The notes: generated by a model from the letters alone, not told the origin. Shown: positions 21,727 to 32,713, counted from the first letter of the stretch. The stretch: DNA of 64,000 bases from Zea mays (GCF_902167145.1 NC_050097.1:38610095-38674094), one strand, 5' to 3'. Numbers and translations: made by a program.

Positions 21727-23574
21727 TTAGTTCTTGACTTTAGGTACCCAAATGGTTTTGGGTCCTTTGGCATTAGACACAAGAACTTTGGGTACCCAAA
21801 CACAAGTCTTGGAGCCCTTGTGTTTGCCCCCAACATATTTGGCAACTACCTTGCCGGATTTGTTAGTCAAAACATAAGATGCATCAAAAGTTTTAAATGA
21901 AATGTTATGATCATTTGATGCACCAGGAGTTTTCTTTCTAGGCAACTTAGCATGGGTTGGTTGCCTAGAGCTAGATGTCTCACCCTTATACATAAAAGCA
22001 TGATTAGGGCCAGAGTGAGACTTCCTAGAATGAATTCTTCTAATTTTGCTCTTAGGATAGCCGGCAGGGTACAAAATGTAGCCCTCGTTATCCTGAGGCA
22101 TGGGAGCCTTGCCCTTAACAAAGTTAGACAAGTTCTTAGGAGGGGTATTAAGTTTGTCATTGTCTCCCTTTTGGAAGCCAATGCCATCCTTAATGCCAGG
22201 GCGTCTCCCATTATAAAGCATGCTACGAGCAAATTTAAATCTCTCATTTTCTAAGTTGTGCTCGGCAATTTTAGCATCTAGTTTTGCTATATGATCATTT
22301 TGTTGTTTAATTAAAGCCATATGATCATGAATAGCATTAACATCAACATCTCTACATCTAGTACAAATAGATACATGCTCAACAATAGATGTAGAGGGTT
22401 TGCAAGAGTTAAGTTCAACAATCTTAGCATGAAGAATATCATTTTTATCTCCAAGATCGGAAACTGTAACTTTGCAAACATCATAATCTTTAGCCTTAGC
22501 AATCAAATTATCATTTTCTACTCTAAGGCTAGCAAGAGAAATATTCAATTCTTCAATCCTAGCAAGCAAAACATCATTATTATTTTTAGGATTGAAAGTT
22601 GAAACAATGCAAACATGAGAATCAACCTTAGCATTTAAACTAGCATTTTCATTCCTAAGGTTGTCAATCATCTCACGGCAAGTGCTTAGCTCACTAGATA
22701 ATTTTTCACATTTTTCTACTTCTAGAGCATAAGCCTTTTTAACCTTAACATGTTTCTTGTTTTCTTTAATTAGACAATCCTCTTGGGAGTCCAAAAGGTC
22801 ATCCTTTTCATGAATAGCACTAATCAATTCATTTAGTTTTTCTTTTTGCTCCATGTTAAGATTGGCAAAGAGAACACGCAGACTGTCCTCCTCATCACTA
22901 TTATTATCATCACTAGAAGACTCATATTTAGTGGAGGAGTTAGATTTAACCTTCTTCCGTTTGTCGTCCTTTGCCATGAGGCACTTGTGGCCGACGTTAG
23001 GGAAGAGAAGTCCCTTGGTGACGGCGATGTTGGCGGCGTCCTCGTCGTCGGAGGAGTCGCTTGAGCTTTCGTCGGAATCCCACTCCCGACAAACATGGGC
23101 ATCGCCGCCCTTCTTCTTGTAGTACTTCTTTTTCTCCTTTCTTCTCCCCTTCTTGTCGTCGCCTCGGTCACTGTCACTTGATATAGGACATTTAGCAATA
23201 AAATGACCGGGCTTACCACATTTGTAGCAAACCTTTTTGGAGCGGGGCTTGTAGTCTTTCCCCCTCCTTTGTTTGAGGATTTGGCGGAAGCTCTTGATGA
23301 CGAGTGCCATTTCCTCATTGTCGAGCTTGGAGGCGTCTATAGGTTGTCGACTTGGTGTAGCCTCCTCCTTCTTCTCCTCCGTCGCCTTGAATGCGACGGG
23401 TTGAGCTTCGGATGTGGATGGATCATCAAGCTCGTTGATCTTCCTTGAGCCTTCGATCATGCACTCAAAACTTACAAAATTCCCGATAACTTCCTCGGGG
23501 GTCATTTTAGTATATCTAGGATTACCACGAATTAATTGAACTTGAGTGGGGTTAAGGAAAATGAGAGATCTTAG
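21727..23574 (-). CDS. gag: Copia gag, C-terminal part (downstream of the insertion)
   Basis: The reading frame resumes at the insertion point (target duplication 23570-23574) and continues to the TAA near 21727. It contains one CCHC knuckle, CYKCGKPGHFIAKC (near 23190-23230), a Lys-rich and acidic stretch and a long heptad-like region rich in Leu, Glu and Asn. The end carries repeated WVPKV motifs common in Sirevirus gag. It forms the nucleocapsid side of virus-like particles. Because of the insertion it cannot be translated together with its N terminus. Confidence 0.9.
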   Translation of the reverse strand, partial: LRSLIFLNPTQVQLIRGNPRYTKMTPEEVIGNFVSFECMIEGSRKINELDDPSTSEAQPVAFKATEEKKEEATPSRQPIDASKLDNEEMALVIKSFRQILKQRRGKDYKPRSKKVCYKCGKPGHFIAKCPISSDSDRGDDKKGRRKEKKKYYKKKGGDAHVCREWDSDESSSDSSDDEDAANIAVTKGLLFPNVGHKCLMAKDDKRKKVKSNSSTKYESSSDDNNSDEEDSLRVLFANLNMEQKEKLNELISAIHEKDDLLDSQEDCLIKENKKHVKVKKAYALEVEKCEKLSSELSTCREMIDNLRNENASLNAKVDSHVCIVSTFNPKNNNDVLLARIEELNISLASLRVENDNLIAKAKDYDVCKVTVSDLGDKNDILHAKIVELNSCKPSTSIVEHVSICTRCRDVDVNAIHDHMALIKQQNDHIAKLDAKIAEHNLENERFKFARSMLYNGRRPGIKDGIGFQKGDNDKLNTPPKNLSNFVKGKAPMPQDNEGYILYPAGYPKSKIRRIHSRKSHSGPNHAFMYKGETSSSRQPTHAKLPRKKTPGASNDHNISFKTFDASYVLTNKSGKVVAKYVGGKHKGSKTCVWVPKVLVSNAKGPKTIWVPKVKN

Positions 23575-24417
23575 TGAAAGCTCTCTTGTGAGTTTTGGTG
23601 TTTGGATGACAACTCAATTAAAGGACTAACAAGTGTACTAAGTGTTGAACAGGTGCTTAAAGTAAAGCCTACAGGGTTCTACACAAGTGAACAAATGTGA
23701 TGGTCCAAGAACTGGATTATGGATACATAATGGACATCACAAGTAAGATGGACATTGCAAAAGTGAGACTTGGGTGCGTAGCTCGGAGACAACTGATCAA
23801 GCCAAGGACGGAGGCAAGAAGAGCTTCGAGGTACCAAGTGCACGGGAGAAGGTCAAGGAGGCTGAGGAACCCAAAGCCAAGGGTGAAGAAGAAGGCTTGC
23901 AAAGTCAAGGGTGATCGAGTTGAGAACAGCTACGGCACATCAAGGATCACTACATAAGGACGTGACTTACAGCCAATGAGGTAACAACTACAGTGATGTG
24001 GTGTAAGTCATAAGGCTCAAGACCAAGCTCTAAGAAGGAGATCAAGGTCACTAGAAGGAGAACAAGTGTCAAAACCAGAACTGGAAGCAGCCCAAAAGAG
24101 CTAAGTTCATCTTGATCTTTAGTTTGGGTTGTTCCTATGTTTGGAAATGTTCTATGTGACCTTTGCAGGATGTTGGAGTTAAGAAATGTCAATCCAGATC
24201 AAGTCAAGCCGACTTGATGATTTATGAGTCCAACATCAAAGCTCAAGCATGTGAAATGCTATGGATGTAATAATTAAGTGAAGGTATGTTTCTAGACTTG
24301 GTACATTGGTTTTAGTATACTAATATACTTGTCTAAGTGATAGAAACAGAAAGAAGAAGAAAAGGAACGAGGTGCAAAGGCTTGGCTGTGTACAGCCAAG
24401 GTTCTGCTCAGTCTGAG

Positions 24418-24800
24418 TGCACCGGACTGTCCGGTGGTGCACCGGACAGTGTTCGGTGGTGCACCGGACAGTGTCCGGTGCGCCAGGCTAACTCTGGTGA
24501 AAAGACCGCTCTCGGGAATTCGTCGGCGACGTTCGGCTAAAATTCACCGGACTGTCCGGTGTGCACCGGACTGTCCGATGAGCCAACGGTTGGCCGGGCC
24601 AACGGTCGGCTGCGCAATCTGCGCGGGACACGTGGCCGAGCCAACGGCTAGAAGATGGCACCGGACTGTCCGGTGTGCACCGGACATGTCCGGTGCGCCA
24701 ACGGCTCCAAGACTGCCAACGGTCGGCTTCGCCACAGAAGGAAAGAAATCGGGCACCGGACAGTGTCCGGTGTGCACCGGACTGTCCGGTGCTCCACCCG
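24418..24800. repeat. Palindrome cluster in gag-only element 5' LTR
   Basis: About eight copies of CACCGGACTGTCCGGTG or variants with an inserted TG lie upstream of the TATA box, mixed with CCAACGG motifs. The partner array in the 3' LTR is at about 30700-31082, where two units are repaired to the consensus. Confidence 0.88.
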
Positions 24801-24859
24801 ACAGAAGGCAAGATTTGCCTTCCTGGATTGCTTCCAACGGCTCCTATGCCCCTTATGCC

Positions 24860-24868
24860 TATAAAAGG
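24860..24868 (+). promoter_or_regulatory. TATA box of the gag-only element 5' LTR
   Basis: TATAAAAGG follows a GC-rich palindrome region. The same box occurs at 31142-31150 in the 3' LTR and at 58935-58943 in the related element. Transcription would start about 30 bp downstream. Confidence 0.8.
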
Positions 24869-25545
24869 GACCCCTAGGCGCCTCCAGCGATATACAAGTG
24901 CAGCCAACAAGTATAGACTTCACTCAAATCAATTCTCGCTCTCCCTCTTGTGTGTAACTCTATAGTTTGTGTAGAAGGCACAGCTATAAGCCTTTAGAGA
25001 GTGGAAAAGAGCTGCTAAGAGCTAGAGCAAGGTCTTGAGCGTATCGTTACTCTACCGAGGTGCTGCCGAGAAGTTTGTAAGCAGCCACGGTGTTGTTGTA
25101 ACCCATCTCAATAGTGAAAGGCTCTATCTGTCATATTGACAGATCTGAGCAAACGGAGGAAGGAGTTGAAATAGACTCCAAGCCCAGGTGTGGCTAACTC
25201 CAACGAGGACTAGGCAAGCATTTCAGGCTTGGCCGAACCTCGGGATAAATCCATGCGTCTGTGTGCTCTGTTCCGTATTGTATTCTAACTCTCTGTCTTA
25301 CTCGCCTTTATATCTGCACTTCAACACTTATCTGTGGTATAAGCTTTATTTGAAGTGCAGGATATTTTGAGACAGGATCTTCTATTCCGCTGCAACCTAC
25401 TCGAAGAGTCTTCTCACTCCACTGCGTACTAAGTCTTCGAGTAGAGTAAGAATTTAAGTTTTAAAGTAAAAAGTTTTATTCGCCTATTCACCCCCCCTCT
25501 AGGCGACATCCAGATCCTGTTCCCGGGTCAAAGGGAACTTTCAAT

Positions 25546-25557
25546 TGGTATCAAAGC
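25546..25557 (+). promoter_or_regulatory. Primer binding site of the gag-only element
   Basis: TGGTATCAAAGC lies two bases after the LTR and differs at one position from the usual initiator tRNA-Met complement TGGTATCAGAGC. Confidence 0.85.
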
Positions 25558-25597
25558 TAGGCCTCTCCAGTGTGGGCTTAGCCGTCCGGAGATAACG

Positions 25598-27481
25598 ATG
25601 TCGTCACAAGAGGTAATTGTAGAACTTCTTTTAGGCGATGGCTCTAATTACAAATCTTGGTCTGTCTCTATTTATAATGCTTTCATGAGTGTTGATCCTG
25701 ATTTGAGACAGATCTTTAGGAGAAGTATTTTTCCATCTGATATTAGTAAAAATCCCTCTAATGATGAACTAAGATGTTTTTCTCTCAATCACCGTGCTTA
25801 CAGCATCTTAGTTGATTCTCTTTCTAGAGGTGCTTATTTTGCCATCATGAGTAGTGGTAATGACTTAATTGTTGATGCTCATGATTTATGGAATAGAATT
25901 AAAGTAAAATATTGTGTGGCAAATTGTACTGCTCCTACTCCCAATATTACTTGTGATACTAACCATTCAAAGGGAGAAGAACAAGAACGATGGCACCCAA
26001 ACGATGAATCCACCTCGTCAACAGGTTTGTTCTCCACTAGTGATAAATGTTTTATTGCTGATAATGATGGTGGAGACGAAAGCGATGATGAGGAGGAATA
26101 TGAGGATGATAGCGAGGATGAGTCTTCATCACCACAAGGTACATTTTCCTGTACTGCTTCCACTAATAATAATGACAGGGAAAATAAGACCGGTGATGTG
26201 GAAGAAAAGGAGATTCGCCGGTTCTACACCCATCTCAACAAAGAAGACAAAGTGCTCTTGGTTAAGTTGTTGAGGAGGAACAAGGAACAAGGCGAGACGC
26301 TTCTCAGGCTAGAGGAGACTCTCATCAAAACCAACGACAGCCTGGAGAAGATGACCAAAGAACATGAGGAGCTAAAGTGCTCTCATGATAATTTGGTCCA
26401 TCGGTATGAATCTATTTTATTTGAGCAAAGAAATAATCATGATGTATTATCTGATGTTGCTCAACTTAAAGCTGAGAATTCTATGCTTAAGAATCAAGTA
26501 GAAATGATAAATTTAGAAAAACTTGCTCTAAGTGAAAAATATGATATGCTATATTATTCTCATAATGAATTAGTTGATGACCATATCATGCTTAATATTG
26601 CTCATGAGGTCATAATTGCGAACTTAAATTCATGTGAACCTCACTCTCGCACGAGTGCGCATTTGAATTGTATATCACCATGTGCTAACCCCTGCTGTTC
26701 AAAAGAAAGCCAATGTTTGAATAAGCATCAAGATGCAGGGTCACAAAAGAAATTGTGTGGGAACAAGAAGCAAAGACAACTAAGGAGAAGACGCATTGCT
26801 CAACTCTCTCAAGATATCCACGGGCGCGTGGTGAAGAAGCTTGAGAAAGGAAAAACTGCAGCAAGTGTTGAGCTTCATAAAAAGATTGTTCCTAAAGATG
26901 AAGAAATCAACATGAGCTTGGAAAAAGGTAAAGATTTATTTAATCATGTTGTTTGCACTGACCTTTTCTCTATGTCATCAAAGAGCAAAAAGAGAAGAGG
27001 AAAAAGGAGGTGTTTCAAGTGCAAGAAGCTAGGCCACCTTATCGCATCTTGTCCATACAAAGACAAGGATGAAGGGACAAGGAGTTGTTTTGGATGCAAC
27101 AATAAGGACCACATGATCACGTCTTGTCCGCTATTGATGAACCAAGCCCGTGCAATCTCCATGAACCAAGCACATGCACTCTCCAAGTTGACCCCCACTA
27201 AGGAAAATAACAAACAGCAAGTATCATGTCAAGTTGAGCGACGCTTCTGCTACAAGTGTGGCGAGCAGGGTCATCTATCCAAGGTATGTAATAAAGGTAA
27301 GGCTCCTAAACGAGTAAAGTTGTCTCAATCTCATTTGCTTAGGAGACCCAAATCATATACTTGTGCTAGATCTACAACGAGCTCACCTAGAACTAGCACA
27401 AAGACTATTTGGATACCAAAGGCACTTTTAGTTGATCGTTATGGACCCATCCCGAGGTGGGTACCAAACTGTGCTAACTAG
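25598..27481 (+). CDS. gag: Gag protein of the gag-only element
   Basis: This intact 627-codon ORF starts at the first ATG after the primer binding site. The N terminus MSSQEVIVELLLGDGSNYKS resembles Copia gag N-terminal domains. An acidic run (about residues 157-180) is followed by a predicted coiled coil (about 200-350). Three CCHC knuckles follow: CFKCKKLGHLIASC, CFGCNNKDHMITSC (with Asp before His) and CYKCGEQGHLSKVC. The protein ends with WIPKALL and RWVPN motifs like those of the host Copia gag. It should assemble particles and bind RNA. No enzyme is encoded. Confidence 0.93.
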   Translation: MSSQEVIVELLLGDGSNYKSWSVSIYNAFMSVDPDLRQIFRRSIFPSDISKNPSNDELRCFSLNHRAYSILVDSLSRGAYFAIMSSGNDLIVDAHDLWNRIKVKYCVANCTAPTPNITCDTNHSKGEEQERWHPNDESTSSTGLFSTSDKCFIADNDGGDESDDEEEYEDDSEDESSSPQGTFSCTASTNNNDRENKTGDVEEKEIRRFYTHLNKEDKVLLVKLLRRNKEQGETLLRLEETLIKTNDSLEKMTKEHEELKCSHDNLVHRYESILFEQRNNHDVLSDVAQLKAENSMLKNQVEMINLEKLALSEKYDMLYYSHNELVDDHIMLNIAHEVIIANLNSCEPHSRTSAHLNCISPCANPCCSKESQCLNKHQDAGSQKKLCGNKKQRQLRRRRIAQLSQDIHGRVVKKLEKGKTAASVELHKKIVPKDEEINMSLEKGKDLFNHVVCTDLFSMSSKSKKRRGKRRCFKCKKLGHLIASCPYKDKDEGTRSCFGCNNKDHMITSCPLLMNQARAISMNQAHALSKLTPTKENNKQQVSCQVERRFCYKCGEQGHLSKVCNKGKAPKRVKLSQSHLLRRPKSYTCARSTTSSPRTSTKTIWIPKALLVDRYGPIPRWVPNCAN

Positions 27482-29856
27482 ACCATGCAGGTGCCTTGAG
27501 ATGGACTGGAGACCATGGGAGAGCTTAAGACAGTTAACTAAAAATGCTTAAGCTGTCAATTGTTTTGGTGTTTATTGACCCAAGGTTGATTTATTGTAAA
27601 ACACTAATCCCATGTTCATCTCAAGTGAAATAAGGTGTATAGGTCCTGAACCATTATTGGTGAATCAAGTAAAGGACTTTGATGAGAATCTACAACGTGC
27701 TCTCCAAAGGACGGTACTCGTGTATTTTAAGTACATAACTGCAATTTAGTATTGCTCTTAAGTTAGCTTGTTGTGCTACCTGTCTTTGGAGTAGTGATGC
27801 TTTATGATTGCCTGTGCTAAATAAATCATAATGATGTTTGTTTAATCATGACTAGTGCACTAAAGGATATATCTTTTGAATCATTCATGGGTAGCTCTTT
27901 CATTCGTTATATCCACAGCGATTAACCCTCTTTGTGTATATGGATAAAACATGTAACTGTGTGTAAGTCATGCTATGTGCAAACATGACATTTTGTTTAG
28001 TCCATGTTCACATGACTACCCTGGTTTGGTATTATGAGAATTTCAAATCCATGTCGTGCCCTTTTGAGCTATGAGATGCGTAAGGAGCCCTGAATTGGTG
28101 ATAACAAATACTCTCAAAAAGGCAAAGGTATGGAAAATGGAACTGTGCAATTTTATTGAATATCTTGAAGTTCCATTGATAGTGATCATAGCTGTGTTCT
28201 TGCATTTCATTGGTAGCATCGTGTCTTAGAAGACTTATGCCTTAAAATGTTGTTTCTTTTGGTGTACCTAAAGAACCTTCTTAACTATGATGTGCTTAGA
28301 CATGATCGTGTTGTTTTTCAATTAGTATATGTGATGCAATGATAGCTAATTATGAAGCATGTCTAAGTTGCGTGTAAATGTTATACTTCCTGTGAGTATT
28401 CAATTGGCTTAGGTGCCACTGAGGCATGCAGTGTTGTATTTAGTCAACCTTTCATTTAGCCTTCAATTGGTATTAAGTGGTTTTTCATTTGATATTCAAA
28501 TTGGTATCTTTTGTGATGAAAATGATAGGGTATGCCTTAACCAAGGTATATGGTGATTCCCTCTAGTTCTAAGGAAGCTAGAATGTGCAAAGTGCAAGTC
28601 ATTCAAATACTTGATGCACAACTTGAGGGGGAGCACACATAACTCGTGTCTTTTGAGACTAACTGTTTCTTGAGCAATCTTGTATAGTCTCTAGGTGGAA
28701 AAGAGAAGATAAGCAAGAAATGGAGCAATCAGGACTTGGGTACCTCTATAAGTCAAGAAATTGGTATCTCAAGTCATGAGTAAGTACATATTTGTAGATT
28801 GCTCATGCTCTATAATATCTGGTGATAATAGATGCTTATTCTTAAATATCATGGAGCTATGATAATAAATGAACTTTTGCAATTGGTATCTTTCAATTGG
28901 TAGCCGTGATAGTCTGCTTCAATTGACATCTTTTGATAATCATTAGAATAGAAGTTTCTTCTTGTGCCCAATACTATAACTTGTTATAAGTTTGGTGTCT
29001 TAGCAACAAGAAAAAGTTAGGAGAAAGAATCAGGCACAAGTGTGGAGAAGCTCTCGAGAGATCAAATACTTTCAAGATGGGAAGTACACTGCAACATGGT
29101 AAAGGTACAAAAGGAAGTATTAATCTTTTTGCATATATGTATCTTACCTAAATGTTGGTAGTGCATATGTTCAATAAATAAGGGGGAGTTTTTGATAATC
29201 GTTTTTCCTCCTTAACACCCTGCTGTCCCTTGACATCATCCTATGTCCTTGCTTGAGTATGGTTTTTGGTGTTTGATGTCAAAGGGGGAGAATTTGTGTA
29301 TTAAAGCTTATCTCAACCTGAGAGGAAAGCTTATCCTAAGGGGTGATGTGTTAGTTTTAAGCTTTGCTAGTGGGGTATTCATATGCTTCCTACAGTATTA
29401 TATGTGTTGCATCATATGGACTAGTGTTTCTGCTGTGATGAATTAACTGGCTTCTATAGTGTAATAGATAGTCATGTGGTTAATGGTGCTTTAAGATTGC
29501 TTTAAATTGGTATCTTAGTTTAAATTGGTATCTTAATGGTGAATAGTAGTAGGTTGATATTCCTGTGATATATCCACAAATTTGAATGATGTTTAACTCT
29601 GATTATGTGCATTTGTGTATTATAGCATCAAGGTTTGATTCTTGACACAATGCATCCTAAAAAGTGCTAAGGTGTAGAAATGTTTCGAATTGCCTAAGTA
29701 TGTGCAAATTGGCGTCTGAGGCCAAGACTATGTTTTTGAAGTAAGCACATAATTAGGGGGAGCATTCTATAACTTAGAATTGAAAATTTGTGCTTCAAAT
29801 CTTATTCTTATGTAAGCTTTAATTGTGTTGCCATCAATCACCAAAAAGGGGGAGAT
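27482..29856 (+). other. Long non-coding internal region of the gag-only element
   Basis: No ORF of substance exists on either strand. Seven copies of TTGGTATC or close variants occur (28467, 28501, 28761, 28883, 28897, 29507, 29525), matching the core of the primer binding site. Five GGGGGAG motifs occur (about 28626, 29182, 29284, 29755, 29849), the last being the polypurine tract at the 3' LTR. The related minus-strand element at 60532 shows a similar layout. Confidence 0.8.
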
Positions 29857-31825
29857 TGAAAGCTCTCTTGTGAGTTTTGGTGTTTGGATGACAACTTAAT
29901 TAAAGGACTAACAAGTGTACTAAGTGTTGAACAGGTGCTTAAAGTAAAGCCTACAGGGTTCTACACAAGTGAACAAATGTGATGGTCCAAGAACTGGATT
30001 ATGGATACATAATGGACAGCACAAGTAAGATGGACATTGCAAAAGTGAGACTTGGGTGCGTAGCTCGGAGACAACTGATCAAGCCAAGGACGGAGGCAAG
30101 AAGAGCTTCGAGGTACCAAGTGCACGGGAGAAGGTCAAGGAGGCTGAGGAACCCAAAGCCAAGGGTGAAGAAGAAGGCTTGCAAAGTCAAGGGTGATCGA
30201 GTTGAGAACAGCTACGGCACATCAAGGATCACTACATAAGGACGTGACTTACAGCCAATGAGGTAACAGCTACAGTGATGTGGTGTAAGTCATAAGGCTC
30301 AAGACCAAGCTCTAAGAAGGAGATCAAGGTCACTAGAAGGAGAACAAGTGTCAAAACCAGAACTGGAAGCAGCCCAAAAGAGCTAAGTTCATCTTGATCT
30401 TTAGTTTGGGTTGTTCCTATGTTTGGAAATGTTCTATGTGACCTTTGCAGGATGTTGGAGTTAAGAAATGTCAATCCAGATCAAGTCAAGCCGACTTGAT
30501 GATTTATGAGTCCAACATCAAAGCTCAAGCATGTGAAATGCTATGGATGTAATAATTAAGTGAAGGTATGTTTCTAGACTTGGTACATTGGTTTTAGTAT
30601 ACTAATATACTTGTCTAAGTGATAGAAACAGAAAGAAGAAGAAAAGGAACGAGGTGCAAAGGCTTGGCTGTGTACAGCCAAGGTTCTGCTCAGTCTGAGT
30701 GCACCGGACTGTCCGGTGGTGCACCGGACAGTGTCCGGTGGTGCACCGGACAGTGTCCGGTGCGCCAGGCTAACTCTGGTGAAAAGACCGCTCTCGGGAA
30801 TTCGTCGGCGACGTTCGGCTAAAATTCACCGGACTGTCCGGTGTGCACCGGACTGTCCGGTGAGCCAACGGTTGGCCGGGCCAACGGTCGGCTGCGCAAT
30901 CTGCGCGGGACACGTGGCCGAGCCAACGGCTAGAAGATGGCACCGGACTGTCCGGTGTGCACCGGACATGTCCGGTGCGCCAACGGCTCCAAGACTGCCA
31001 ACGGTCGGCTTCGCCACAGAAGGAAAGAAATCGGGCACCGGACAGTGTCCGGTGTGCACCGGACTGTCCGGTGCTCCACCCGACAGAAGGCAAGATTTGC
31101 CTTCCTGGATTGCTTCCAACGGCTCCTAGGCCCCTTATGCCTATAAAAGGGACCCCTAGGCGCCTCCAGCGATATACAAGTGCAGCCAACAAGTATAGAC
31201 TTCACTCAAATCAATTCTCGCTCTCCCTCTTGTGTGTAACTCTATAGTTTGTGTAGAAGGCACAGCTATAAGCCTTTAGAGAGTGGAAAAGAGCTGCTAA
31301 GAGCTAGAGCAAGGTCTTGAGCGTATCGTTACTCTACCGAGGTGCTGCCGAGAAGTTTGTAAGCAGCCACGGTGTTGTTGTAACCCATCTCAATAGTGAA
31401 AGGCTCTATCTGTCATATTGACAGATCTGAGCAAACGGAGGAAGGAGTTGAAATAGACTCCAAGCCCAGGTGTGGCTAACTCCAACGAGGACTAGGCAAG
31501 CATTTCAGGCTTGGCCGAACCTCGGGATAAATCCATGCGTCTGTGTGCTCTGTTCCGTATTGTATTCTAACTCTCTGTCTTACTCGCCTTTATATCTGCA
31601 CTTCAACACTTATCTGTGGTATAAGCTTTATTTGAAGTGCAGGATATTTTGAGACAGGATCTTCTATTCCGCTGCAACCTACTCGAAGAGTCTTCTCACT
31701 CCACTGCGTACTAAGTCTTCGAGTAGAGTAAGAATTTAAGTTTTAAAGTAAAAAGTTTTATTCGCCTATTCACCCCCCCTCTAGGCGACATCCAGATCCT
31801 GTTCCCGGGTCAAAGGGAACTTTCA
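29857..31825 (+). repeat. 3' LTR of the gag-only element
   Basis: It is 1969 bp, the same length as the 5' LTR, and is preceded by the polypurine tract AAAAAGGGGGAGAT. Differences from the 5' LTR seen by eye are about six, none in the TATA box. Confidence 0.93.
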
Positions 31826-32679
31826 CTTAGAATAACCTTAACCATTTCGTGGTCGTCCCACTTGACGCTCCCAAGGTTGCGCACTTGGTTCACCAAAGTC
31901 TTGAGCCGGTTGTACATGTGTTGTGGCTCTTCCCCTTTGCGAAGCCGGAACCGACCGAGCTCCCCCTCGATCGTTTCCCGCTTGGTGATCTTGGTGAGCT
32001 CATCTCCTTCGTGCGCGGTTTTGAGCACATCCCAAACCTCCTTGGCGCTCTTCGACCCTTGAACTTTGTTATACTCCTCTCTACTTAAAGAGGCGAGGAG
32101 TATTGTTGTCGCTTGAGAGTTGAAGTGCTCGATTTGGGCCACCTCATCCTCATCATAGTCTTTATCCCCTACGGATGGTACCTGTGCACCAAACTCAACA
32201 ACATCCCATATACTTTTGTGGAGTGAGGTTAGATGAAATCGCATTAAATCACTCCACCTAGCATAATCTTCACCATCGAAAGTTGGTGGTTTGCCTAATG
32301 GGACGGAAAGTAAAGGTGCATTTTTAGAAATGCGAGGGTAATGTAGGGGGATCTTACTAAACTTCTTACGCTCTTGGCGTTTAGAAGTTACGGAGGGCGC
32401 ATCGGAGTCGGAGGTCGATGTTGATGAAGTGTCGGTCTCGTAGTAGACCACTTTCCTCATCCTTTTGTGCTTGTCCCCTCTCCGATGTGGCTTGTGGGAG
32501 GAAGATCTCTCCTTCTTCTCTTTGTGGTGCGAAGAAGATTTCTTCTCCTTTCCTTTGTTGGAGGAGCTCTTCTTCTTCTCCTTCCTCTTGGTGCGGGACT
32601 CTTCCGATGAAGTGCTCCCGTGGCTTGTAGTGGGCTTTTCGCCGGTCTCCATCTCCTTCTTGGCGTGATCTCCCGACAT
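31826..32679 (-). CDS. gag: Copia gag, N-terminal part (upstream of the insertion)
   Basis: The frame starts at ATG (32679 on minus) shortly after the primer binding site. The first third is a Lys/Ser/His-rich low-complexity stretch. It is followed by a Copia gag core including PPTFDGEDYARWSDLM and YNKVQGSKSAKEVWDVL. It runs into the inserted element at 31826, a few codons after VKVILSESSL. The same frame continues at 23574. Confidence 0.9.
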
Positions 32680-32713
32680 CACTTTGAGCGGTTAGGCTCT
32701 AATGAAGCACCGG

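Larger units (their letters stand above)
23575..25543 (+). repeat. 5' LTR of the gag-only element
   Basis: It starts TGAAAGCTCTCTTGTG and ends GGGAACTTTCA. The palindrome cluster lies at about 24418-24800. A TATA box TATAAAAGG sits at 24860-24868, about 60 bp after the last palindrome. Confidence 0.93.
23575..31825 (+). mobile_element. Gag-only LTR retrotransposon (TR-GAG type, Sirevirus-related), nested inside Copia gag
   Basis: The element has a perfect 5-bp target duplication CTTAG (23570-23574 and 31826-31830) and LTRs of 1969 bp each that differ at about six positions. A primer binding site, one gag ORF and a polypurine tract are present. Between gag and the 3' LTR there are 2375 bp without protease, integrase, reverse transcriptase or RNase H. 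Such elements must borrow enzymes from relatives. The near-identical LTRs show recent movement. A second member of the family starts at 57707. Confidence 0.93.

Noticed and set aside
23697..23957. Small Arg/Lys-rich open frame repeated at 29979 and, partly, at 57896
   Set aside because: It lies at the same place in each LTR of one family and shows no constraint; it is LTR sequence, not a gene.
24418..24877. Spaced palindromes looking like a CRISPR or phage-type repeat array
   Set aside because: The repeats lie inside LTRs with variable spacing and degenerate centres, in a eukaryotic genome, and both LTR copies carry the same arrangement.
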